A stretch of 19,532 bases of DNA from an uncultured Clostridium sp. (GTDB lineage Bacteria; Bacillota; Clostridia; UBA1212; UBA1255). The position numbers and the translations under genes are program-made. Below are positions 1-7,847 of the stretch, piece after piece. Under the pieces are notes generated by a model. It had not been told where the DNA came from, made no database searches, and was given only the letters and a program-made list of their open reading frames with translations. Each line of letters starts with the position of its first letter. Position 1 is the first letter of the stretch. The stretch lies in NCBI GenBank assembly GCA_900555605.1, contig USLW01000004.1:1-19532 (forward strand). The letters are read 5' to 3'.

Positions 1-70
1 TGATGCGGCGGCTGGGGGAAGGACCGCTTTGATAAAAGATGATTGCAATAAGGGAGGCGGAGCAGAAACA

Positions 71-1075
71 ATGAAGAAAATATCGATCATTGTACCGTGC
101 TTTTATGAAGAAAAGGCGCTGCCGCATTTTTGGGAGGAAATCAAAAGAATTGCAGGCGAAATTACGGATAAGGAATTTGAATTTATTTTTGTGGATGACG
201 GGTCGGAGGACGGTACGCTGGCACTCTTGAAAGCATATGCAGCAGAGGATCCGCGGGTCCGGTATCTGTCCTTTTCCAGAAATTTCGGAAAAGAAGCGGC
301 GATGTATGCCGGTATGGAGGCTTCCAGGGGAGACTATGTTGCCATTATGGATGCGGATCTGCAGGACCCGCCCTCACTGCTGCCGGAAATGATCCGGACA
401 CTGGAGGAAGAGGGCTATGATTGTGCGGCAACCCGCCGCGTAAGCAGAAAGGGCGAGCCCAAGATCCGTTCTTTTTTTGCCCGTTGTTTTTATAGAATTA
501 TGCGGAAGATCAGCAAGACTAATATTGTTGACGGAGCGCGGGATTTTCGCCTGATGAACCGTAAAATGGTTGATTCGATCATTCGTGTCTCGGAATACAA
601 CCGTTTTTCAAAAGGAATATTCGGGTGGGTCGGATATCGGACCAAATGGCTGGAGTATGAAAATATTGAACGTATCGACGGGGAGACAAAGTGGTCGTTT
701 TGGAAGCTGCTTTTATATTCTATTGAAGGAATTGTAGCATTTTCCACGGCGCCCCTGGCAATTTCCTCAATTGTCGGTATTTTATTATGTTTTCTTTCTT
801 TTATCGCAATTATTGTAATTGTGATCCGAGAATTAATCTGGAGCGGTTCTGCTTACGGATGGGCGTCTATGATCTGCATTATTTTCATGCTCAGCGGAAT
901 ACAGCTTTTCAGCATTGGCATTTTAGGCCAGTATCTTGCAAAAACTTATCTCGAGGTGAAAAAGCGTCCAATCTATATTTTGCGGGAAACTTCGGAAGAA
1001 TTGCTTTCTCTGCCGTCTGTGCCGTCTTCCCCAAAGAAAGGTGCGGAAGCGGAGGGCGGAACGGAAAATCCGTGA
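71..1075 (+). CDS. Family 2 glycosyltransferase, polyprenyl-phosphate sugar transferase type (DPM1/GtrB-like)
   Basis: Likely transfers a sugar from a nucleotide donor to a polyprenyl phosphate at the inner face of the membrane, feeding cell-envelope glycosylation. The 334-residue protein opens with a GT-A fold strand (ISIIVPCFYEE, residues 4-14). It has the nucleotide-binding VDDGSEDGT at 41-49, the metal-binding DADLQDPP at 94-101, and LSFSRNFGKEAA at 66-77, which is typical of the DPM1/GtrB branch. Two hydrophobic stretches near 223-253 and 263-288 form the usual C-terminal membrane hairpin, followed by KRPIYI at 298-303, also typical of this branch. I chose the ATG at 71 because it begins the conserved core and follows GGGAGG at 52-57; the frame is open upstream to the window edge, but that extension looks non-coding. 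The sugar and acceptor cannot be read from the sequence. The next gene starts 39 bp downstream, so the two may be co-transcribed. Confidence 0.93.
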   Translation: MKKISIIVPCFYEEKALPHFWEEIKRIAGEITDKEFEFIFVDDGSEDGTLALLKAYAAEDPRVRYLSFSRNFGKEAAMYAGMEASRGDYVAIMDADLQDPPSLLPEMIRTLEEEGYDCAATRRVSRKGEPKIRSFFARCFYRIMRKISKTNIVDGARDFRLMNRKMVDSIIRVSEYNRFSKGIFGWVGYRTKWLEYENIERIDGETKWSFWKLLLYSIEGIVAFSTAPLAISSIVGILLCFLSFIAIIVIVIRELIWSGSAYGWASMICIIFMLSGIQLFSIGILGQYLAKTYLEVKKRPIYILRETSEELLSLPSVPSSPKKGAEAEGGTENP

Positions 1076-1114
1076 CGGCGCGTATTCAAAACCTGCAGAA
1101 GGAGGGAAGTTCGT

Positions 1115-2437
1115 ATGGAAAATGGATATGTTGTATATGACGGTTCCAAGGGAACCATGCTGATGCAGTACGGACTGGAAGGATGTGCGGAAGAATGGAA
1201 TCTCAGCCATTCGGATTCCGTATACAATGTGCTGCGCTCGTATGCGGAAGCCGGGAGTGCATACATTCAAACGAACACATTTGCTGCAAATGTGTTTGCG
1301 CTTGCCAAATACGGCCTTGCCGAAAAGCAGGAGGCGATTATCCGGACGGGCGTGCAGCTTGCCCGGAGGGCGGCTGCGGATACAGGGGCGGCCGTTGCTT
1401 TTTCAGCCGGCCCCATTGGACGCATGATGCTTCCTTCAGGAGACCTTTCCTTTGATGAGGCATATCGGATGTTTTATGATATGGTGGAAATTGCGCTTAA
1501 GGCAGGCGCGGATATCATTCATTTTGAAACGTTTACGGATCTTTATGAGCTGAAAGCCGCCGTGTTTGCAGCAAAAGATTGTATCCGCGCACATTTTGGC
1601 GGAATTGTTTCCGGTGAGGACGGCGCCTCCGTGCCTGCGGGCAGCTTTGGCAGACAGCAGCCGCTGCCGCTGATTTTTGCTACACTGGCATTTGAAGAAA
1701 ACGGACGGACGATGATGGGAGATCAGCCGGGCGCGTGTGCAGCGCATTTGACGCACTGGGGCGTATCCGCAGTCGGTGCGAACTGCAGCTTCGGTGCGGA
1801 GCGGATGCTTCCTGTGATTCAAGAAATGAGGCGCAATACCCATTTACCCATCATTGCAAAGCCGAACTGCGGTCTGCCCGAGATCATAGAGGGAAAAACA
1901 GTTTATACACAAACGCCGGAAGATTTTGCCGCAGCATGTGAAGCGCTTGCAGAAGCAGGTGCCGTCATTTTGGGCGGCTGCTGCGGAACCTCTGCCGCAC
2001 ATATTGCGGCACTCTCCGCCCGTATTGCACAGCTCCGTCCGCAGACGCGGGCAGACACAGACCCCGGCGCAGGTAAAAAAGTGGACAAAAACGAACCTGT
2101 GCTTTCCGTACAGCCGCCGGACTATGAGGAAGATACACTGCTGGACCTGGCATATGAGCTTCAGGAGCAGGCGCCTCCTGTAATTGCGCTGTGGTGCGGT
2201 CCGTCGGGAGCAAAAACAGAAATGCTGCGTACAGAACAATACATTACGGCAGTAGATGTGCTAGGGAGGATCACCGGAGCCCGTATTCTGGTGGGTGCGG
2301 CACAGCTGCATGTTTTAGAAGAAATTTTGAGAAAGTCCCGGGGAACGCCGGGCATCTGGTCGGCCTGTCCGCGGATGAATTGGCTGCCCGAAGCGATTAA
2401 AAATAGACTTTGCAGTGAATATGGCTGTGATGTATAA
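1115..2437 (+). CDS. Homocysteine S-methyltransferase family protein without pterin or cobalamin domains
   Basis: The first 300 or so residues are a homocysteine-binding methyltransferase barrel as in MetH domain 1 or BHMT, expected to move a methyl group to homocysteine to make methionine. The N-terminus (VVYDGSKGTML, 6-16), the QTNTF strand (52-56) and FETF (137-140) fit the family. The three zinc-ligand cysteines are visible: C224 in GANCSFG, and C289 with C290 in GGCCGTS. No dihydropteroate-like or B12-binding domain follows, so the methyl donor is unknown. Instead there is a charged linker around 301-340 and about 100 residues I do not recognise. A small insertion lies near 157-184. ATG at 1115 follows AAGGAGGG at 1099-1106. 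The gene lies just upstream of an apgM-like gene and about 2.3 kb upstream of a methionine gamma-lyase family gene, which hints at a sulfur amino acid role. The catalytic site supports the family call strongly; the in vivo substrate is inferred. Confidence 0.88.
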   Translation: MENGYVVYDGSKGTMLMQYGLEGCAEEWNLSHSDSVYNVLRSYAEAGSAYIQTNTFAANVFALAKYGLAEKQEAIIRTGVQLARRAAADTGAAVAFSAGPIGRMMLPSGDLSFDEAYRMFYDMVEIALKAGADIIHFETFTDLYELKAAVFAAKDCIRAHFGGIVSGEDGASVPAGSFGRQQPLPLIFATLAFEENGRTMMGDQPGACAAHLTHWGVSAVGANCSFGAERMLPVIQEMRRNTHLPIIAKPNCGLPEIIEGKTVYTQTPEDFAAACEALAEAGAVILGGCCGTSAAHIAALSARIAQLRPQTRADTDPGAGKKVDKNEPVLSVQPPDYEEDTLLDLAYELQEQAPPVIALWCGPSGAKTEMLRTEQYITAVDVLGRITGARILVGAAQLHVLEEILRKSRGTPGIWSACPRMNWLPEAIKNRLCSEYGCDV

Positions 2438-2438
2438 T
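2410..2438 (+). promoter_or_regulatory. Predicted sigma-A promoter for the apgM-like gene
   Basis: TTGCAG at 2410-2415 and a perfect TATAAT at 2433-2438 are separated by 17 bp. The -10 box overlaps the stop codon of the methyltransferase gene, about 42 bp upstream of the next start. This would let the downstream genes be expressed apart from the methyltransferase. Seen by eye; not tested. Confidence 0.6.
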
Positions 2439-2480
2439 AGAATCTGAAATTGAATTTGACAGAATGCGCAGGTGCTTTGC

Positions 2481-3734
2481 ATGAAATATTTCGTTTTATT
2501 AGGCGATGGCATGGCAGACTATCCGATTCCGGAGCTTGGAGGCGTAACGCCTTTGGAAAAGGCTGTTACCCCGGGGCTGGACCGTCTGGCGCCGTACAGT
2601 GAAATCGGTCTGGTGAAAACCGTGCCGGATCATTTAAATCCTCCGGGAAGCGATATTGCCAATATGTCGGTATTAGGCTATAATCCGGATATCTATTATA
2701 CGGGACGTTCGCCGTTGGAAGCGGTAAGTATGGGAATTGAAATGCAGGAGACGGATTTAGCGCTTCGCTGCAATCTTGTGACGCTCTCCGGCGGTCCCTT
2801 ATATGAGGATTGTATCATGGAGGACTATAGTGCCGACGAGATTACGACGGCAGAATCCGAAATCCTGATCCGTTATCTCAACGAGCGGCTGCATACAGAC
2901 CGGATTTTATTTTATCCCGGCATCAGCTACCGCCATTGTGTGATTATGAAACTTCCGGGAGATCCGGATATCCGCTGTACGCCTCCGCATGATATCCTGA
3001 CACGGCGGGTAGGGGAATATTTACCTGAAGGAAAGGACGGCAAAGTATTACTGGATCTGATGCTACAAAGCCGCCGCCTGCTGAAGGATCATCCCATCAA
3101 TGCGGCGCGAAAGGCAAAGGGGCTGCATACGGCTGATTCGATCTGGCTTTGGGGAATGGGAAGGCGGCCCGGCCTGGCGAATTTTTTTGAGCAATATCAT
3201 GTGCGGGGGGCCGTAGTGTCTGCGGTGGATTTAATAAAAGGTCTCGGTCTCTGCGCCGGAATGGACATTTTAAATGTCGAAAATGCGACCGGCAATATTC
3301 ACACAAATTTTACCGGAAAGGCAGATGCGGCGATCAACTATTTCCGGTCCGGCGGCGAATTTGTGTATCTGCATGTAGAAGCGCCTGATGAATGCGGCCA
3401 TCGCTGCGAAATTCAAAATAAAGTACGGGCGATTGAACTGATTGATGAAAAGATTCTACAGCCGGTATTCCGTGCCCTTGAAAAAATGGCGGATGATTTC
3501 CGGATTCTGGTGCTGCCGGATCATCCAACGCCGCTGTCGCTGCGGACCCATACGCATGATGCGGTGCCGTATATGATCTATGACAGCCGTAAGGCCAAAA
3601 ATATGACGGCCAGGACTGGTCTGCGGTACCATGAAAAGTCCGGGGCTGCCTCCGGTATATACAGACCCACGGGCCACCTGCTGATGGGATACTTTATCGG
3701 CGGGGAAATCAGCGGCAGAACTGCTGCAAAATAA
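2481..3734 (+). CDS. apgM: apgM-like cofactor-independent phosphoglycerate mutase (alkaline phosphatase superfamily; alternative homoserine kinase possible)
   Basis: Member of the archaeal-type 2,3-bisphosphoglycerate-independent phosphoglycerate mutase family, which interconverts 3- and 2-phosphoglycerate using two divalent metals. The 417-residue length is normal. Metal-ligand D9 (LLGDGMADYP), the phosphoserine nucleophile S57 (NPPGSDIANMS), HVEAPDECGHRCE and LVLPDHPTPLSLRTHTHDAVPY-type metal sites appear in the expected order. Related proteins in some bacteria act as, or cluster as, an alternative homoserine kinase in threonine synthesis, and sequence alone does not separate the two roles. 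Here the neighbours are a homocysteine methyltransferase and a methionine gamma-lyase family gene rather than glycolytic genes. I chose ATG 2481, preceded by AGGTG at 2470-2474; a GTG at 2472 is an alternative three codons upstream. The stop codon overlaps the next start by one base, so the two are translationally coupled. Confidence 0.88.
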   Translation: MKYFVLLGDGMADYPIPELGGVTPLEKAVTPGLDRLAPYSEIGLVKTVPDHLNPPGSDIANMSVLGYNPDIYYTGRSPLEAVSMGIEMQETDLALRCNLVTLSGGPLYEDCIMEDYSADEITTAESEILIRYLNERLHTDRILFYPGISYRHCVIMKLPGDPDIRCTPPHDILTRRVGEYLPEGKDGKVLLDLMLQSRRLLKDHPINAARKAKGLHTADSIWLWGMGRRPGLANFFEQYHVRGAVVSAVDLIKGLGLCAGMDILNVENATGNIHTNFTGKADAAINYFRSGGEFVYLHVEAPDECGHRCEIQNKVRAIELIDEKILQPVFRALEKMADDFRILVLPDHPTPLSLRTHTHDAVPYMIYDSRKAKNMTARTGLRYHEKSGAASGIYRPTGHLLMGYFIGGEISGRTAAK

Positions 3735-4369
3735 TGAAAATTCCCACAAGACTGATAACCGGCTGCGCTGCGTTTATCCTTTTACTGTCTGCCGTTATGC
3801 TTTCTTTTCATCAAAATACTGCCGGGATTCCGAATCTAAACGGCGCTCCGCCGTTTGCGGCAAATTTTTCCTCAGAGCTTCTTCCGAAGCCCGCGGACGG
3901 AACCCCGGCACAGTTTACGCCTGAAGAAAATCTTTTTATTGCAATGCATGTTTTCCGTTTGATTCCGTCCCTGCGCAGCGAGACCGCCGGTACGGTTTCC
4001 GCCGACGTATTCTTTATCAATTATCAGCAGAGCGTACGAAATGTCCGCGTCATTCAGGAGCATGAAATGACAACAGAGGCAGTCAGTGTCAGTCTGCTGA
4101 AAAAGGTTGGAGAGCGGATTGTGTTTCGGGAAAATGAAATTCGGCGTTACCGTGCGCTTTCCGTTGACGAGAACGGCGCCGTATGGACCGAAACGCCCGA
4201 CATGCTTACAGACAGCATGTATGAGGAAGCTTACGGGCTCTCTCCGCGCAATCTGACGAATTATGTGCTGAACCGGGAAACAATTCTCTCTGCCGCGCCT
4301 GCTGCTGCGTCCTCTGGAAGGCACGGCAGATGCTGTGCCGGGACAGGAACTGTTCACTTATCAGTATGA
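3734..4369 (+). CDS. Unknown membrane-anchored protein, N-terminal reading frame of a frameshifted gene
   Basis: I do not recognise this family. The start codon shares its A with the stop codon of the upstream apgM-like gene, which supports translation from 3734. Residues about 8-26 are hydrophobic after a short basic start, giving a signal anchor or signal peptide. The cysteine at 11 precedes the hydrophobic run, so it is not a lipobox. The remainder is soluble and probably extracytoplasmic. The last roughly 20 codons of this frame (alanine-, serine- and glycine-rich, ending HGRCCAGTG...) look unlike the rest, while the +1 frame over the same bases continues into a plausible protein to 4598. 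The whole stretch 3734-4598 is 865 bases, one more than a multiple of three, so a single inserted base would explain it. The intact product would be about 287 residues. The break lies between 4272 and 4366, where both frames are open. Confidence 0.65.
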   Translation: MKIPTRLITGCAAFILLLSAVMLSFHQNTAGIPNLNGAPPFAANFSSELLPKPADGTPAQFTPEENLFIAMHVFRLIPSLRSETAGTVSADVFFINYQQSVRNVRVIQEHEMTTEAVSVSLLKKVGERIVFRENEIRRYRALSVDENGAVWTETPDMLTDSMYEEAYGLSPRNLTNYVLNRETILSAAPAAASSGRHGRCCAGTGTVHLSV

Positions 4370-4598
4370 ATTAGAGCCGCAGCGCGGGACGGTGTTCTAT
4401 AAGCGGCAGGTCCGGTCTGTAAGCGGTGCGTCGGAGGATCCTGTATTCTATTCCGTCAAGCTGATTCTGACGATTGATTCCGAATGGAGGCCGGTCTTTT
4501 TACGTATATACGAACGGTATGATATACAGCTTCCGGTTATAGGCAATGTATCTTGTAATGCGGAGCTCTTTCAGACGTTTCTGTATGAATCGCCGTAA
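4272..4598 (+). pseudogene. C-terminal part of the frameshifted unknown gene
   Basis: This frame is open from just after a TGA at 4269-4271 to TAA at 4596-4598 and carries the likely true C-terminus of the gene starting at 3734. Its in-frame product reads LEGTADAVPGQELFTYQYEL and then an extended run rich in aromatic and charged residues (YKRQVRSVSG, YSVKLILTID, LRIYERYDIQLP). This looks like a beta-rich extracytoplasmic domain and has no stop codons. A GTG at 4335 could start it independently, but there is no good ribosome site before it, so a separate gene is unlikely. The junction holds short CTG/GCTG repeats near 4299-4309 that could promote slippage. A sequencing error, a real mutation and programmed frameshifting are all open; I see no classic shift-stop motif. 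Confidence 0.6.
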
Positions 4599-4617
4599 CA
4601 CGGGACGGCGGCCATAC

Positions 4618-4646
4618 TTGAATCACCTACCGAGCGGGTGTATAAT
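4618..4646 (+). promoter_or_regulatory. Predicted sigma-A promoter for the gamma-lyase family gene and downstream operon
   Basis: TTGAAT at 4618-4623, a 17-bp spacer and a perfect TATAAT at 4641-4646 lie about 45 bp upstream of the start at 4691. This is one of the best promoter matches in the window and would drive the gamma-lyase family gene and the overlapping HlyD-like gene, possibly reading on to yggS and sepF. Confidence 0.72.
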
Positions 4647-4690
4647 AGACAAGAATATAGCACTATTTTACGAAAGAAAAGGAGTCGGAC

Positions 4691-6007
4691 ATGCTGCGGA
4701 ATTTTTTGGAACAGGAATACGGAATCAGTCGGAGTATATATGAAGCCGCCGTGGCTGCTGAGTCGGAGCTTACAGTCCAATTTGCGGAGATCGATGGGAT
4801 CCGGGATTATAATCAGATGAAGGTGCTTAAGGCACTACAAAATCAGGGAATTGCGGAGCGGCATTTTGCCGGAACCAGCGGATACGGCTACGACGATGCG
4901 GGCCGTGATGCATTGGACGCGGTTTATGCGGAAACGTTCGGTACGGAAGACGCAATGGTGCGCAGTCAGATTATTTCCGGCACACAGGCGCTGGCAGTCT
5001 GCTTGTATGGAATTCTGCGGCCGGGAGATGAATTGATTGCGGTTACCGGAAAGCCGTACGATACGCTGGAAGAGGTAATCGGAATCCGTGAAAAGAAAAG
5101 GGGAGCGCTTAGCAGCGGTTCTTTAAAAGATTTCGGCATCCGCTACCGGCAGATAGATTTGAAATACACTGGCGACGAACCGGGCGGGGATTGTTATGAA
5201 CCGGATTATGAGGCGATCCGGGAGACTGTTACCGCCCGGACCAAAATGGTTATGCTTCAGCGCTCCCGCGGATACAGCTTTCGAAAAGCACTTACGATCC
5301 CGGTGCTGCAGCGGATTATCAAAATTGTAAAGCAGATCAATCCTGAAATCATTGTGATGGTAGATAACTGCTACGGTGAATTTGTAGAACAGATGGAGCC
5401 AACACAAGTAGGGGCGGACCTGATTGCCGGCTCATTGATTAAAAATCCCGGAGGCGGATTGGCCCTCAGCGGCGGTTATATTGCAGGAAAACAGGAACTT
5501 GTGGAGGTATGTGCACAGCGCCTGACCGCTCCTGGTCTCGGAAAGCATGTGGGCGCTTCCCTGAATAGCAACCGCAGTATGATACAAGGCTTTTATTTTG
5601 CACCTCATGTTGTGGCGGAAAGTCTGAAAGGTGCGGTGTTTGCAGCCAGGTTTTTTGAAAAGATGGGCTTTCAGACGTCGCCGTCCAGTACCGAACCGCG
5701 CGGTGATATTATACAGGCGATTCAGTTTCATGATCCGCTGCGTTTAAAGCAATTCTGTCAGGCGGTGCAGGCAGCGGCGCCTGTAGATGCATTTGTTGTA
5801 CCGGAACCATGGGATATGCCCGGATATGAGGCGCCTGTGATTATGGCGGCAGGTGCGTTTGTACAGGGAGCTTCTATTGAATTGAGCGCGGATGGACCTA
5901 TGATCCCTCCGTATACCGCATATATGCAGGGCGGACTGATTTTTTCCAATGTGAAATTAGCTGTTATGCTGGCGGCGCAGCGGCTGAAGGGTGTTTCTGA
6001 TGTCTGA
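4691..6007 (+). CDS. Methionine gamma-lyase family PLP-dependent protein (YnbB / 'aluminum resistance' family)
   Basis: A fold-type I pyridoxal-phosphate enzyme of the family often labelled aluminum resistance protein or methionine gamma-lyase family; the natural substrate is not established from sequence. Key features in its 438 residues are the N-terminal HFAGTSGYGYDDAGRD (58-73), the cofactor-contact SGTQAL (96-101), the PLP-ring aspartate D225 in VDNCYGEF, and the likely Schiff-base lysine K251 in GSLIKNPGGG. The length matches the family. ATG 4691 follows AAAGGAG about 8 bp upstream and its own sigma-A promoter at 4618-4646. Its stop overlaps the next start by 8 bp, which indicates translational coupling with the HlyD-like gene. 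The upstream homocysteine methyltransferase makes a sulfur amino acid role attractive but unproven. Confidence 0.9.
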   Translation: MLRNFLEQEYGISRSIYEAAVAAESELTVQFAEIDGIRDYNQMKVLKALQNQGIAERHFAGTSGYGYDDAGRDALDAVYAETFGTEDAMVRSQIISGTQALAVCLYGILRPGDELIAVTGKPYDTLEEVIGIREKKRGALSSGSLKDFGIRYRQIDLKYTGDEPGGDCYEPDYEAIRETVTARTKMVMLQRSRGYSFRKALTIPVLQRIIKIVKQINPEIIVMVDNCYGEFVEQMEPTQVGADLIAGSLIKNPGGGLALSGGYIAGKQELVEVCAQRLTAPGLGKHVGASLNSNRSMIQGFYFAPHVVAESLKGAVFAARFFEKMGFQTSPSSTEPRGDIIQAIQFHDPLRLKQFCQAVQAAAPVDAFVVPEPWDMPGYEAPVIMAAGAFVQGASIELSADGPMIPPYTAYMQGGLIFSNVKLAVMLAAQRLKGVSDV

Positions 6008-7748
6008 GAATGAGAAAAATAAGGGAAAGATAAAAAAAGTACAGTCAACAGGCCTTTCAGATGTGGATGCGTCACGGTTCAGACTGGTGCGTCTCGGGAG
6101 CGGGGAAGCTGCCGAAAGCCATCCGTCAGAATCAAAATACCGGCAAAATGCCTCTTCTGCTTCAAACCGTGCTGCGTCTCCTGCTCCTGTTGCTTCTGAG
6201 GAGGAAAGCGGTCCGGGAAGCGATGTGGAGCTTCAGGTTTCGGCGCATGACGACCTGTTTGGAAAAGAGAAGCGTGCGCAGAAGTCCCATGCCGGCAAAA
6301 GCAGAAAAAAGATCCTTGGCGTTGAAAAAACAAAGCAAAAAAAGCCTGCAGAGCCTCTTCGAAAAGAAAATTCAAATTCCCGGAAGGAAGAGTCAGAGCA
6401 TACGCGGGCATATGCCAAACGCATCCGGCAGCGCGGCGAAAAGAAAAAGGGAAAACTCGGCGCTGCTCTCCGGGTAAGTATTTTTTTCGTTCTTTTAACG
6501 GCTCTGCTGGTGGTAACCTTAGTAAAGGGAAAGTTTGATAATAAAATTCAAACCGGATATATTACGAATGGAATCATTGAAAACGGTTTTCGGGGGAATA
6601 TGCGCTTCCTGCGGAATGAAGAAACTGTTACGGCAGGCGCTGCCGGGAAAATGGTGCCGAATGTAAATGAGGGTGAACGCGTATCCGTTGGTATGGTCAT
6701 TGGCTATATTGTCCAGCCGGAATATGAAAGCCTGCTGCAGGATCTGAAAAAAGTAGAAAGCAAGATTGCCGCGGCCCGGCAGTCCGATGGTTTTGTTTCC
6801 GTTGGAGAGGAAGGCGATCTCAGCGCCATTGATAACAGCATTGCAGCCTGCCAAAAAGAGCTGGCGCAGCTTGCCGCCGCAGGCAGTCTCAGCGGTTACG
6901 GCACAATTGTCAGTGAATTGAAGGCTTTGTTCGATATGCGGAATGAAATCGTATCTCATTTAGAGACCTCAGATGTATATATCAAATCGCTTCAGAAGGA
7001 GCGGGAAGGACTGCTGGCACAGCTGTCCGGCGCTATGCATGAAATTATTGCGCGGACTTCAGGCGTTATTTCTTTTTATACGGATGGAAATGAGGCGGCG
7101 ACGACAGATCTGGCGAAAAAGGCAGATGCTTATTGCAACGCGCTTTTTAATGGAGAAAAGCCTGCTTTTGCCGGGGCTGCAGATATCTGGTCGCTTACCC
7201 CCGCACTTTCCTACAGTCCGAAAACCCAGGTAACTGCTGAAAGTGCGGTGGCGCGTATTACGCCGGATGTTGTATATTATATTGCGGTGGATGTTGAAAA
7301 TCCGACGCAATATGCACTTTCAAGGGACAAAACGGTAACTGTAAAATCAAATGACAGAAGTTTTTCCGCGGAGGGAACGATTATCTCTGTGATTGAAGCA
7401 AATGGAGACCATACCCTTCTTTTAAAATGTACCTCAGGTTTATCCGGCAGTATTTCCCAACGCGAAATGGAGGGAGAGGTAGTCGTCGACTTCCAGGAAG
7501 GAATTAAAGTACCTTTGCGCGCTTTATTTGATTGGGATGCAGCTGGCGTTACTGCCGCGCTTGCACTTGTCCGCGGAAGCTATATTGAATATATATATGT
7601 GAATATCTTGATTCAAAACGATAAATATGCAATTGTTACAAGCCAGTCTTATTTTGAGCCGGAAGATGGTACTGCTGCACTCAGAGTCAATGATATTTAT
7701 ATTGTGGAGCATGAGCGTGTCAAAGAAGGGCAGGTATTTCATCGATGA
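6000..7748 (+). CDS. HlyD-like membrane protein with long cytoplasmic N-terminus
   Basis: The 582-residue protein has a basic, low-complexity cytoplasmic region (1-155, rich in Lys, Glu and Ser) and a single membrane helix at about 157-176. Its extracytoplasmic part resembles a HlyD/membrane-fusion adaptor: a half lipoyl-like motif (TAGAAGKMVPNVNEGERVSV, 211-230), helical coiled-coil segments from about 241 to 350, and a beta-rich C-terminal part. No ABC or RND transporter gene is adjacent, so a transport role is not supported here. The ATG at 6000 overlaps the preceding gene's stop by 8 bp and lies a few bases after the GAAGGG at 5986-5991; a GTG at 5991 is possible. It is followed, after 99 bp, by yggS and then sepF. 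That association suggests an envelope or division-related role, but this is inference. The N-terminal extension is much longer than in classic adaptors. Confidence 0.8.
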   Translation: MSENEKNKGKIKKVQSTGLSDVDASRFRLVRLGSGEAAESHPSESKYRQNASSASNRAASPAPVASEEESGPGSDVELQVSAHDDLFGKEKRAQKSHAGKSRKKILGVEKTKQKKPAEPLRKENSNSRKEESEHTRAYAKRIRQRGEKKKGKLGAALRVSIFFVLLTALLVVTLVKGKFDNKIQTGYITNGIIENGFRGNMRFLRNEETVTAGAAGKMVPNVNEGERVSVGMVIGYIVQPEYESLLQDLKKVESKIAAARQSDGFVSVGEEGDLSAIDNSIAACQKELAQLAAAGSLSGYGTIVSELKALFDMRNEIVSHLETSDVYIKSLQKEREGLLAQLSGAMHEIIARTSGVISFYTDGNEAATTDLAKKADAYCNALFNGEKPAFAGAADIWSLTPALSYSPKTQVTAESAVARITPDVVYYIAVDVENPTQYALSRDKTVTVKSNDRSFSAEGTIISVIEANGDHTLLLKCTSGLSGSISQREMEGEVVVDFQEGIKVPLRALFDWDAAGVTAALALVRGSYIEYIYVNILIQNDKYAIVTSQSYFEPEDGTAALRVNDIYIVEHERVKEGQVFHR

Positions 7749-7847
7749 TATCACGGGACACAGCGGCGTTCCGAGATGTGCCGCAGAGCCGCGAGCCGCT
7801 GCCCGATAGCCAATTGCCGAAATGGCGGAAAGGATGGAGCATTTTTG

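Noticed and set aside
1..70. Possible tail of an upstream gene, or an N-terminal extension of the glycosyltransferase
   Set aside because: A frame ends with TGA at 30-32, and the glycosyltransferase frame is open to the edge, but 70 bases do not allow a decision and no family sequence is visible.
490..747. Antisense open frame inside the glycosyltransferase gene
   Set aside because: It mirrors a strongly conserved coding sequence on the + strand and has no ribosome site or family features.
4591..4610. Hairpin CGCCGT/ACGGCG over the stop codon of the frameshifted gene
   Set aside because: A 6-bp stem with no T-run, directly before a strong promoter; too weak to call a terminator.
7749..7847. 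Possible short coding sequence between the HlyD-like gene and yggS
   Set aside because: The in-frame extension from ATG 7776 is cysteine- and arginine-rich with no ribosome site, and the good ribosome site serves ATG 7848.
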